Origin: Anaerolineales bacterium
GTDB lineage: Bacteria; Chloroflexota; Anaerolineae; 4572-78; NAK82
Assembly (NCBI GenBank): GCA_024643945.1
Contig: JAHELX010000490.1
Location: forward strand, 1 to 5,143
Direction: 5' to 3'
Length of the DNA: 5,143 nucleotides
Positions 1-5,123 of the stretch are shown here, one piece after another (position 1 is the first letter of the stretch; every line of letters starts with the position of its first letter). Below the pieces are notes generated by a model. It saw only the letters and a list, made by a program, of their open reading frames with translations, searched no databases and was not told the origin of the DNA. Position numbers and translations under genes: made by a program.

Positions 1-1
1 G

Positions 2-1060
2 TTCCAGAAGGCGGAGCGGGGGGAAGCTCTCTTTGGTAACGTGGACACCTGGCTCATCTGGAACCTGACCGGCGGTCCCAAAGGGGGTGCCCACGTCACC
101 GACGTGACCAACGCCTCGCGTACTATGCTGATGGATCTGCACACCCTGGACTGGGACCCTGAATTGCTGGAGATCCTGGACATCCCACGCCGGATGTTGC
201 CCCAAATCCGCCCCTCGTCCGACCCGGCCGGCTACGGCCATACGCCGGCAGACGGCCCGCTCGGCGCATCGCTGCCGGTTTGCGGTGACCTGGGCGACCA
301 GCAGGCTGCCCTCTTCGGCCAGACCTGCTACACTCCGGGCGAGGCCAAAAATACCTACGGCACCGGTTGCTTCATGCTGCTCAACACCGGCGCCGAAGCC
401 GTCCCCTCTCAAAATGGGTTGCTGACCACGGTGGCTTACGGTCTGCCCGACGGGACCACCTATGCCCTGGAAGGCTCTATCGCCATCACCGGTGCTGCCG
501 TTCAATGGCTGCGCGACAACCTGGGTCTTATTCAAGACGCGGCCGAAACCGAGGCCATCGCCCAATCCATCGCAGACGCCGGCGGCATCTACTTTGTGCC
601 CGCCTTCTCCGGCCTCTTCGCCCCCTATTGGGATATGGACGCGCGAGGCGTGATTGTCGGATTGACTCGTTATGTCAATAAGTCCCACCTGGTCCGAGCC
701 ACGCTGGAGGCGATCTGCTATCAAACCCGCGACGTGCTGGAGGCCATGCGCGCCGACTCGGGTATCGATCTATCCGCGCTCAAGGTGGATGGCGGCGCTA
801 CTGTCAATAATTTCCTGATGCAATTGCAGGCCGACATCGTGGGCGTGCCGGTGGTGCGGCCCACCGTGCACGAGACGACGGCCCTGGGGGCGGCCTACGC
901 CGCCGGGCTGGCGACCGGCCTGTGGAGCGGGCTCGACGAGCTGCGCGCCAATTGGGGGGTGGAGCGCGAGTTTAGCCCCGAATGGGATGAGGCGCGCCGC
1001 GCCGCCGGTTATCGCGGCTGGAAGAAGGCAGTCGAACGCACGCGCGGCTGGGCGGAGTAG
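2..1060 (+). CDS. glpK: Glycerol kinase, C-terminal part (5' end outside window)
   Basis: Glycerol kinase phosphorylates glycerol with ATP to sn-glycerol 3-phosphate in the cytoplasm, the first step of glycerol use after uptake. The visible 352 residues match the FGGY kinase family closely to the end. They include [15 protein letters not shown], the [16 protein letters not shown] segment, [10 protein letters not shown] with the catalytic-base aspartate (codon 296-298), [77 protein letters not shown] and the C-terminal [12 protein letters not shown]. Against the family length of about 500 residues, roughly the first 150 are missing at the left edge. The GTG at 41 is an internal codon, because the homologous frame is open back to base 2. 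By alignment from memory, the arginine that binds fructose 1,6-bisphosphate in the E. coli enzyme is serine here (GASLPV), so that inhibition may be absent. No frameshift is seen. The stop is TAG. Confidence 0.96.
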   Translation, partial: FQKAERGEALFGNVDTWLIWNLTGGPKGGAHVTDVTNASRTMLMDLHTLDWDPELLEILDIPRRMLPQIRPSSDPAGYGHTPADGPLGASLPVCGDLGDQQAALFGQTCYTPGEAKNTYGTGCFMLLNTGAEAVPSQNGLLTTVAYGLPDGTTYALEGSIAITGAAVQWLRDNLGLIQDAAETEAIAQSIADAGGIYFVPAFSGLFAPYWDMDARGVIVGLTRYVNKSHLVRATLEAICYQTRDVLEAMRADSGIDLSALKVDGGATVNNFLMQLQADIVGVPVVRPTVHETTALGAAYAAGLATGLWSGLDELRANWGVEREFSPEWDEARRAAGYRGWKKAVERTRGWAE

Positions 1061-1091
1061 GGTGAATCAGCGAGTGAGCCCATTTTCTGAT

Positions 1092-1131
1092 TTGACAATT
1101 TCAACCAGGCCGAGTATTCTTAAAGTATAAT
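1092..1131 (+). promoter_or_regulatory. Promoter candidate for the tRNA pair
   Basis: A perfect -35 hexamer TTGACA (1092-1097) is followed after exactly 17 bases by TATTCT (1115-1120), a 4/6 match to the -10 consensus. A perfect TATAAT lies at 1126-1131, but 28 bases from that TTGACA, and nothing resembling a -35 sits at the right distance before it. Either hexamer would start transcription shortly upstream of the tRNA-Gly 5' end at 1156. It is a sigma70/A-type promoter by pattern only. Confidence 0.6.
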
Positions 1132-1155
1132 AGGCGGGATAACCTGCACGGGTGT

Positions 1156-1226
1156 GCGGGCATAGCTTAATGGTAAAGCACTAGCCTTCCAAGCTAGTCA
1201 TGCGGGTTCGATTCCCGCTGCCCGCT
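1156..1226 (+). tRNA. tRNA-Gly(TCC)
   Basis: A complete 71-base cloverleaf can be drawn. The acceptor is GCGGGCA (1156-1162) with TGCCCGC (1219-1225). The D stem is GCTT (1165-1168) with AAGC (1176-1179). The anticodon stem is CTAGC (1181-1185) with GCTAG (1193-1197) around the loop CTTCCAA, anticodon TCC at 1188-1190. The T stem is GCGGG (1202-1206) with CCCGC (1214-1218) around TTCGATT. All stems are fully Watson-Crick, and the discriminator is T1226, as usual for bacterial tRNA-Gly. CCA is not encoded, so the CCA-adding enzyme must supply it. It reads GGA and probably GGG codons. Only 5 bases separate it from the next tRNA, so the two are very likely one transcript. Confidence 0.96.
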
Positions 1227-1231
1227 CTGTT

Positions 1232-1560
1232 GGGCCCTTAGCTCAGTGGTTAGAGCGGCCGGCTCAGGGCAGTGAGCCTAAGTCGAGATGAGGATATTGC
1301 ACGCTCGATATGATTTGCTGCCAAGGGCTGCCTGGGGAGTAATCTCCAGGTGAAACCTGTCAAATTCGGGGAAGCCTAAGTCGCAAGATATGGTAATCCC
1401 GAGCCAAGCCTCTGTGGAGAGGAAGGTGTAGAGACTAGATGGCAGGCACCCCTGCTCCAGGGGTGAAGGGATAGTCCAGCCCACAAACCCGAAAGGGGCA
1501 GCGAAAGCTGTAGGGGGATGCATAACCGGTTGGTCGCAGGTTCGAATCCTGCAGGGCCCA
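1232..1560 (+). tRNA. tRNA-Ile(CAT), lysidine type, split by a group I intron
   Basis: Exons 1232-1264 and 1521-1560 join to a standard 73-base tRNA. The acceptor is GGGCCCT (1232-1238) with AGGGCCC (1553-1559). The D stem is GCTC with GAGC (1241-1244, 1253-1256). The anticodon stem is GCCGG (1258-1262) with CCGGT (1526-1530, one G-T pair). The joined anticodon loop is CTCATAA, and the T arm is GCAGG-TTCGAAT-CCTGC (1536-1552). The discriminator is A1560, and CCA is not encoded. Anticodon CAT could mean elongator Met, initiator Met or Ile. The C4-G69 and C5-G68 pairs, A37/A38 and the overall likeness to E. coli tRNA-Ile2 (TTAGCTCAGTGGTTAGAGC, TTGGTCGC after the anticodon stem) favour tRNA-Ile, whose C34 is changed to lysidine by TilS to read AUA. 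The G1-C72 pair argues against initiator tRNA. The intron lies between U33 and C34, so the anticodon is complete only after splicing. Confidence 0.93.
1265..1520 (+). ncRNA. Group I intron, IC3-like, in the tRNA-Ile anticodon loop
   Basis: This 256-base insert is removed from the tRNA precursor by two guanosine-initiated transesterifications, by family knowledge. The helices I can draw are as follows. P1: exon GGCT (1261-1264) with AGCC (1275-1278). P2: 1331-1338 with 1343-1350, GTAA loop. P3: CCTGTC (1356-1361) with GGCAGG (1441-1446). P4: TTCGGG (1365-1370) with CCCGAG (1398-1403). P5: the 11-nt GAAA receptor CCTAAG (1375-1380) with TATGG (1389-1393), capped by GCAA. P6a: CCTCT (1409-1413) with AGAGG (1418-1422). 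P7: GACTA (1433-1437) with TAGTC (1472-1476). P8: CACCCCTG (1447-1454) with CAGGGGTG (1458-1465). P9-type hairpins have GAAA loops at 1491-1494 and 1503-1506. The stretches GTCAAATTCGG, GAGCCAAGC and GAAGGTGTAGAGACTAGA recall the Azoarcus tRNA-Ile intron, while P3 has different bases that still pair. The last base is G1520, the expected terminal G. There is no endonuclease ORF. Confidence 0.93.
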
Positions 1561-1591
1561 TATCGTACAATAAAGGCAGGCGCAAAGGCCT

Positions 1592-2077
1592 ATGCAAGCT
1601 AAAGAGATTATGACCTCGCCCGTGCTCACGGTATCGCCCGACACGCCGGTGGCTCAGATCGCCCGGTTGTTGCGCGAGAAGCATATTAGCGGCGCGCCGG
1701 TGGTGGATGGCACGGGTAAGGTGGTCGGCATCGTCACCGAGATTGACCTGATCAAGCGCCACGCCCGGGTTAATTTCCCCGTCTACCTTCCCTTCCTCGA
1801 CAGCCTCATCTTCCTGGAGAGTCCCCGTCGCTACCAGGAGGACGTGCGCCGCGTCCTGGGTACTACCGCCCAGGAGATCATGACTCATCCGGTACGCACC
1901 GCTACACCTGAAACCGACGTGGAAGATCTGTCCACCATGATGGTGGAGCAACGGGCCAACCCCATTCCTATCCTCGACGAGTCCGGCGTGCTGGTGGGCA
2001 TCGTCAGCCACACCGACATCGTGCGCCTGGTAGAACAGGCCGAGGCAGGTGAGAGCGAGGTGGAGGCCGAAAGTTAG
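1592..2077 (+). CDS. Two-CBS-domain protein
   Basis: A 161-residue cytoplasmic protein made of two CBS domains, a Bateman module that usually binds adenine nucleotides (AMP, ATP, SAM or similar) and regulates a partner. CBS1 covers about residues 1-58 (IMTSPVLTVSPDTPV, then GIVTEIDL at 46-53). CBS2 covers about 93-150 (IMTHPVRTATPETDV, then GIVSHTDI at 136-143). The T49/D52 and S139/D142 pairs sit where the ribose/phosphate ligands lie in family members. The linker at 59-92 is hydrophobic then charged (FLDSLIFLESPRRYQEDVRRVL), and the tail is acidic (EAGESEVEAES). No effector domain is fused, so the partner is unknown. ATG 1592 is chosen because MQAKEIMTSPV is the normal CBS-protein beginning; AAAGG at 1584-1588 is close to it and AGG at 1578-1580 is a second weak ribosome site. 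It starts 31 bases after the tRNA with no terminator between, and TACAAT (1566-1571) is a weak -10 candidate of its own. Confidence 0.93.
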   Translation: MQAKEIMTSPVLTVSPDTPVAQIARLLREKHISGAPVVDGTGKVVGIVTEIDLIKRHARVNFPVYLPFLDSLIFLESPRRYQEDVRRVLGTTAQEIMTHPVRTATPETDVEDLSTMMVEQRANPIPILDESGVLVGIVSHTDIVRLVEQAEAGESEVEAES

Positions 2078-2088
2078 AGTGCGTCCCA

Positions 2089-2109
2089 GGGCAACCGCAG
2101 GGGTTGCCC
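2089..2109. repeat. Short palindromic repeat, REP-like
   Basis: GGGCAACC (2089-2096) and GGTTGCCC (2102-2109) form a perfect 8-base-pair stem around a 5-base loop, followed by CCTACG. From memory, this GGGCAACC-GCAGG-GGTTGCCCCTACG pattern resembles a dispersed intergenic palindrome seen in many environmental bacterial genomes. Its copy number here cannot be judged from one window. It begins 12 bases after the CBS gene stop and lacks a T tract, so it may protect or end the transcript only weakly. Confidence 0.6.
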
Positions 2110-2117
2110 CTACGAAT

Positions 2118-2150
2118 CGGGCAATCGGGTTACTTGAAAGATATTGCCCG
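2118..2150. repeat. Inverted repeat next to the REP-like palindrome
   Basis: CGGGCAAT (2118-2125) and ATTGCCCG (2143-2150) are perfect 8-base inverted repeats around a 17-base loop. The arms share the GGGCAA core of the neighbouring palindrome at 2089-2109, suggesting a related or composite repeat unit. No coding signal is present here. Confidence 0.5.
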
Positions 2151-2163
2151 TAAGCTGCCTTTC

Positions 2164-2210
2164 AGAGGCCCAGTTTTCCTGGTGGATAGCGCCAGGAAAG
2201 CCGGGCCTCT
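2164..2210 (+). terminator. Long two-part hairpin, possible terminator
   Basis: AGAGGCCC (2164-2171) pairs with GGGCCTCT (2203-2210). Inside it TTTCCTGG (2175-2182) pairs with CCAGGAAA (2192-2199), with a 3-by-3 internal loop and a 9-base terminal loop. Sixteen pairs in all make this the strongest hairpin between the CBS and peptidase genes. Only CTCTTTG follows, a poor U tract, so termination is plausible rather than shown. A structured RNA or repeat end would look the same. Confidence 0.45.
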
Positions 2211-2240
2211 TTGATGTCCACAGCGTAACCTTGCGCTGCT

Positions 2241-2287
2241 ATGAAATTCATACGAAATTCCAACGCCTGTCAGAGGACAACTATGAT
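2241..2287 (+). promoter_or_regulatory. Weak promoter and operator candidate for the peptidase
   Basis: TATGAT (2282-2287) matches the -10 consensus at 5 of 6 positions. With an 18-base spacer the -35 would be TTCCAA (2258-2263), a poor match, as expected for an activated promoter. Just upstream lie an 11-base palindrome ATGAA-A-TTCAT (2241-2251) and a direct repeat of GAAATTC (2243-2249 and 2254-2260) spaced by one helical turn. This would give a leader of about 100 bases before the start at 2402. The call is by pattern only. Confidence 0.3.
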
Positions 2288-2319
2288 AAACTGAACAGCA
2301 GTACCGCGCATAAAGAATT

Positions 2320-2345
2320 GTGGCAAGGATGCCACGATATGTGGC
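2320..2345 (+). other. Alternative hairpins in the peptidase leader
   Basis: GCCAC (2331-2335) can pair either with GTGGC upstream (2320-2324, 6-base loop) or with GTGGC downstream (2341-2345, 5-base loop), so two hairpins exclude each other. Further short stems follow, such as GGG (2365-2367) with CCC (2373-2375), before the ribosome site. Apart from these, the features at 2089-2287 and the ribosome site, the 324-base intergenic region 2078-2401 shows no gene. The peptidase frame is open through 2144-2401, but without a ribosome site or signal peptide to support translation. Confidence 0.3.
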
Positions 2346-2392
2346 GGGGGGCTCAGCGCCCACAGGGTAGATCCCCGGCAATGACCACGGAT

Positions 2393-2401
2393 AGGAGTGA
2401 T
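2393..2401 (+). promoter_or_regulatory. Ribosome binding site deciding the peptidase start
   Basis: AGGAG (2393-2397) within AGGAGTGAT precedes ATG 2402 by four bases and GTG 2405 by seven. The upstream in-frame ATG at 2381 has no such site. The start at 2402 also puts a clean signal peptide at the N-terminus. Confidence 0.7.
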
Positions 2402-4993
2402 ATGGTGAAAGCAAAGGGCAGGATGGTCGGGGTCCTGGTTGCATCTCTGCTGTTGGCCGGGGGCCTGACACCGCCAGCCCAGGCCGGGCCACCGCTACCA
2501 GGCTCCTCAGATGCAACCCTCGTCGAACAACTGAATCGAGAGTCACAAGGGATCTTGCGCATTGCGTATCACGCCGAAACCGGAAAAGTTCGTTTCATCG
2601 GAGCATCGCCGGCTCGTCCTATCGCCCAACCCACTCTCCTGGCAGCCGGTGCTTCGCCAGAGATGGCCGCGCGGGGCTTTCTGGCTGTCTATGGCCAATT
2701 GTTCGGGCTGAGAGACGAAGCCGAGGAGTTGACAGTGATGAGAGAAAGATTGGCCGATGGGGGCCGATCTTTTGTTCATTTCCAGCAGGTGTACCAGGGT
2801 ATGCCTGTGATGGGAGGTGAGTTGATCGTCCAGATGGACGCTGGCAAGAACGTCGTATCTGCCAACGGCGAGGTTCTGCCCGACCTGGTCCTGGATCCGA
2901 CCCCTGCCGTAAGCGCCTCCGAGGCCAAGCGGACTGCCCTCAGGCTAGTGGCCAAATACCATCAGCTTGAGCTAGACGAGCTGACCGCCAGCGAACCTGA
3001 ACTATGGATTTACAACCCAGCCCTGCTGGGCGGCCCTGGTTTGCGCGTCAGTACCCTCGCCTGGCGCACGGAAGTAACTCCTGTGGAGCTGCTGCCTATC
3101 CGCGAATTGGTGCTGGTGGACGCCCAACGCGGTTTCGTTGTTTTGCACTTCAACCAGATCGACACCGCCAGGAACCGCCACATCTACGACAACCAAAACA
3201 ACCCTATTTACGGCCTACCCGGCTTTGGCCCAGTCCGCAGTGAGGGAGGGGGAGCCACCGGCGTCGTGGACGTAGACAAGGCGTATGACTACGCCGGCGA
3301 TACTTACGATTTCTACTACACCCACCATGGTCGAGACAGCATTGATAACGCCGGCATGAGCCTTATCAGCACGGTCCGCTACTGCCCCGACTCCAGTTAT
3401 TGTCCTTACGGAAATGCCTTCTGGAATGGTTCGCAAATGGTCTATGGGGCCGGCTTCTCCCGGGCCGACGACGTCGTGGCCCACGAATTGACTCATGGGG
3501 TCACCGAATATGAGTCGAACCTGTTCTATTATATGCAGTCCGGTGCTATCAACGAGGCATTTTCCGACATCTGGGGCGAGTTTGTAGACCTGACCAATGG
3601 CGCCGGCAACGATTCGCCCGACGTCCGCTGGCAGATGGGCGAGGACGAGCCTAATTACGAAACTGTTCGAGATATGAAGAATCCGCCTTTATATTACCAG
3701 CCGGACAAAATGACCAGCCCCTACTATGAATGTTCGGATGGTGGCTGGGATAGTGGCGGCGTGCATACCAATAGCGGCGTTGCCAACAAGGCCGCCTACC
3801 TGATGGTAGACGGTGGCAGCTTCAATAGCTATAGCGTCACTGGCATCGGCATTGCCAAGACGGCCAGGATTTGGTACGAAGTGCAGGCGAACATGTTTAC
3901 CTCAGCCAGCGATTACCAGGATTTGTACGATGCGCTACCACAGGCGTGCTACAACCTGGCCGGCAGCGGCGGCATCACCACCCATGACTGCCAGCAGGTA
4001 CAGGCCGCCGTCGATGCGACTGAGATGAATCAGCAGCCGGTCGACTGTCCGGCTCAGTACGCCCCGATCTGCGACAGCGGGTCGCCCCATTATCTGTTCA
4101 TCGATGACTTCGAAGCGGGCGTGGGCAACTGGACCAGCGGCGCTTATCAAGGAAATGACGAGTGGTGGTATCAAAATTGGTACGCTACCAGTGGCTACTG
4201 GCATCTCTGGGGACGGGACCAGGGCGCCTGGGGTGAGGAGGAGCCACTCACCGCAGACTACTGGACAGCTATGACGACAGACGTAGCCCTGCCAGCCGGG
4301 AGCGAACCCTTTTTGCACTTTAAACAGGCTCACGGGTTCGAAGATTACTGGTTCAGCTACTACGATGGGGGCGTGGTCGAGTATAGCACCAACGGCGGGG
4401 CTTCGTGGAACGATGCTAACGTTCTATTCACCCACAACGGCTACAACGGAACCATTAGCAATTGTTGCGGTAACCCCCTGGCAGGTCGTTCAGGCTTTGT
4501 TGCTGAAAGCTATGGCTATTACTCAAGCCGTCTTGATCTGAGTCCGCTGGCCGGGCAGAATGTGCGCTTCCGCTTCCGCATCGGCACGGATGCGTACGTG
4601 GACGACTACGGCTGGTTCATTGATGATGTGCTTATCTATACGTGCACCACCAACAACACGGCCCCTCGCTTCCTCAATTCCGGTCTCCCCGACCAGAGAG
4701 TGCCCAGCAATGGACATAGAGACAACGCCATCAACTTGTGGTGGTACGTAGATGACTACGAGTCGGATGACAGCCAGTTAACTTTCAACTTCTGCAACGC
4801 CCCCGACTCTAATGCCGGGGTTGCCATTGACTCAAAGCGTTTCATTGACATCAATCCGGTGGCCGGCTGGGCGGGATCAACTGACGTATGCGTCCGGGCC
4901 AAAGACCCGGGCGAGCTGAGCAGCACAGCTACTTTTAAGGTCAGCGTCGTCCCTTCAATCTACCTGCCGCTCATCCTAAGAAACGCCCGATGA
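2402..4993 (+). CDS. Secreted M4 (thermolysin-family) zinc metallopeptidase with C-terminal beta domains
   Basis: An 863-residue extracellular endopeptidase precursor that would cut proteins before hydrophobic residues, by family knowledge. Residues 1-28 are a signal peptide (lysines, then VGVLVASLLLAGGL, cleavage after AQA). An FTP-type propeptide (about 100-150) and a PepSY-like segment (about 170-255) follow. The M4 catalytic domain runs from about 275 to 542. It has HELTH at 361-365 (zinc ligands H361 and H365, catalytic E362), GAINEAFSD giving third ligand E385 and D389, Y376 at the thermolysin Tyr157 position, and H455 in GGVHTNSGVANKAAYL as the transition-state histidine. All catalytic residues are present. 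Residues 564-748 resemble the immune-inhibitor-A/MAM-like sandwich (DDFEAGVGNW to GWFIDDVLIYTC). About 752-848 is Ig- or cadherin-like, and the tail is SIYLPLILRNAR. Thermolysin precursor is about 550 residues, and the extra length is the C-terminal part. The gene stands alone with its own leader. Confidence 0.94.
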   Translation: MVKAKGRMVGVLVASLLLAGGLTPPAQAGPPLPGSSDATLVEQLNRESQGILRIAYHAETGKVRFIGASPARPIAQPTLLAAGASPEMAARGFLAVYGQLFGLRDEAEELTVMRERLADGGRSFVHFQQVYQGMPVMGGELIVQMDAGKNVVSANGEVLPDLVLDPTPAVSASEAKRTALRLVAKYHQLELDELTASEPELWIYNPALLGGPGLRVSTLAWRTEVTPVELLPIRELVLVDAQRGFVVLHFNQIDTARNRHIYDNQNNPIYGLPGFGPVRSEGGGATGVVDVDKAYDYAGDTYDFYYTHHGRDSIDNAGMSLISTVRYCPDSSYCPYGNAFWNGSQMVYGAGFSRADDVVAHELTHGVTEYESNLFYYMQSGAINEAFSDIWGEFVDLTNGAGNDSPDVRWQMGEDEPNYETVRDMKNPPLYYQPDKMTSPYYECSDGGWDSGGVHTNSGVANKAAYLMVDGGSFNSYSVTGIGIAKTARIWYEVQANMFTSASDYQDLYDALPQACYNLAGSGGITTHDCQQVQAAVDATEMNQQPVDCPAQYAPICDSGSPHYLFIDDFEAGVGNWTSGAYQGNDEWWYQNWYATSGYWHLWGRDQGAWGEEEPLTADYWTAMTTDVALPAGSEPFLHFKQAHGFEDYWFSYYDGGVVEYSTNGGASWNDANVLFTHNGYNGTISNCCGNPLAGRSGFVAESYGYYSSRLDLSPLAGQNVRFRFRIGTDAYVDDYGWFIDDVLIYTCTTNNTAPRFLNSGLPDQRVPSNGHRDNAINLWWYVDDYESDDSQLTFNFCNAPDSNAGVAIDSKRFIDINPVAGWAGSTDVCVRAKDPGELSSTATFKVSVVPSIYLPLILRNAR

Positions 4994-5026
4994 AGTTCAG
5001 GATGTTCCGGCATCGCTAACATAGCT

Positions 5027-5123
5027 GCCTGGGAGACGAGTCCAGGCGAAGGCCGGCACTGATGCCATACCAGTGCCAGTCTTCATCAAGGAAGGTCGAC
5101 TCAGAGCGCGATGTCACGCGCTC
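5027..5123. repeat. Three consecutive hairpins downstream of the peptidase
   Basis: Three perfect stems follow each other. GCCTGG (5027-5032) pairs with CCAGGC (5042-5047) around a 9-base loop. GGCACTG (5055-5061) pairs with CAGTGCC (5071-5077), also around 9 bases. GAGCGCG (5104-5110) pairs with CGCGCTC (5117-5123) around 6 bases. The first begins 33 bases after the peptidase stop. No T tract follows any of them, so a classical intrinsic terminator is not clear, although the second, followed by AGTCTTC, is the best candidate. The rest of 4994-5143 shows no gene. Confidence 0.5.

Noticed and set aside
1065..1092. AATCAG/CTGATT inverted repeat after glpK as a terminator
   Set aside because: The stem is only six mostly A-T pairs with a 16-base loop, has no T tract, and its end overlaps the -35 hexamer.
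1265..1520. Archaeal-type (bulge-helix-bulge) tRNA intron
   Set aside because: The insert has full group I core helices and lies between U33 and C34, not at 37/38, and the neighbouring genes are bacterial.
1232..1560. Elongator or initiator tRNA-Met
   Set aside because: The anticodon fits, but the C4-G69 and C5-G68 pairs and close match to tRNA-Ile2 favour Ile, and the paired G1-C72 argues against initiator. An elongator Met identity is not fully excluded without a TilS-specific model.
1278..2011. Minus-strand reading frames across the intron and CBS gene
   Set aside because: They are antisense to a structured RNA and a clear CBS gene. The piece resembling 'MGPAGFEPATNRL' is simply the antisense of the tRNA and intron end, a well-known annotation artefact.
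2144..2401. 86-residue N-terminal extension of the peptidase frame
   Set aside because: It is open only by chance: no ribosome site at its first start, it overlaps the inverted repeat and the long hairpin, and the signal peptide begins at 2402 after a good AGGAG.
3002..4751. Additional small frames inside the peptidase gene on both strands
   Set aside because: All overlap a continuous frame with intact catalytic motifs and have no family likeness of their own.
5027..5123. CRISPR array or integron attC site
   Set aside because: The three hairpins have different stem sequences and irregular spacing, and no conserved attC core sites or integrase are visible.
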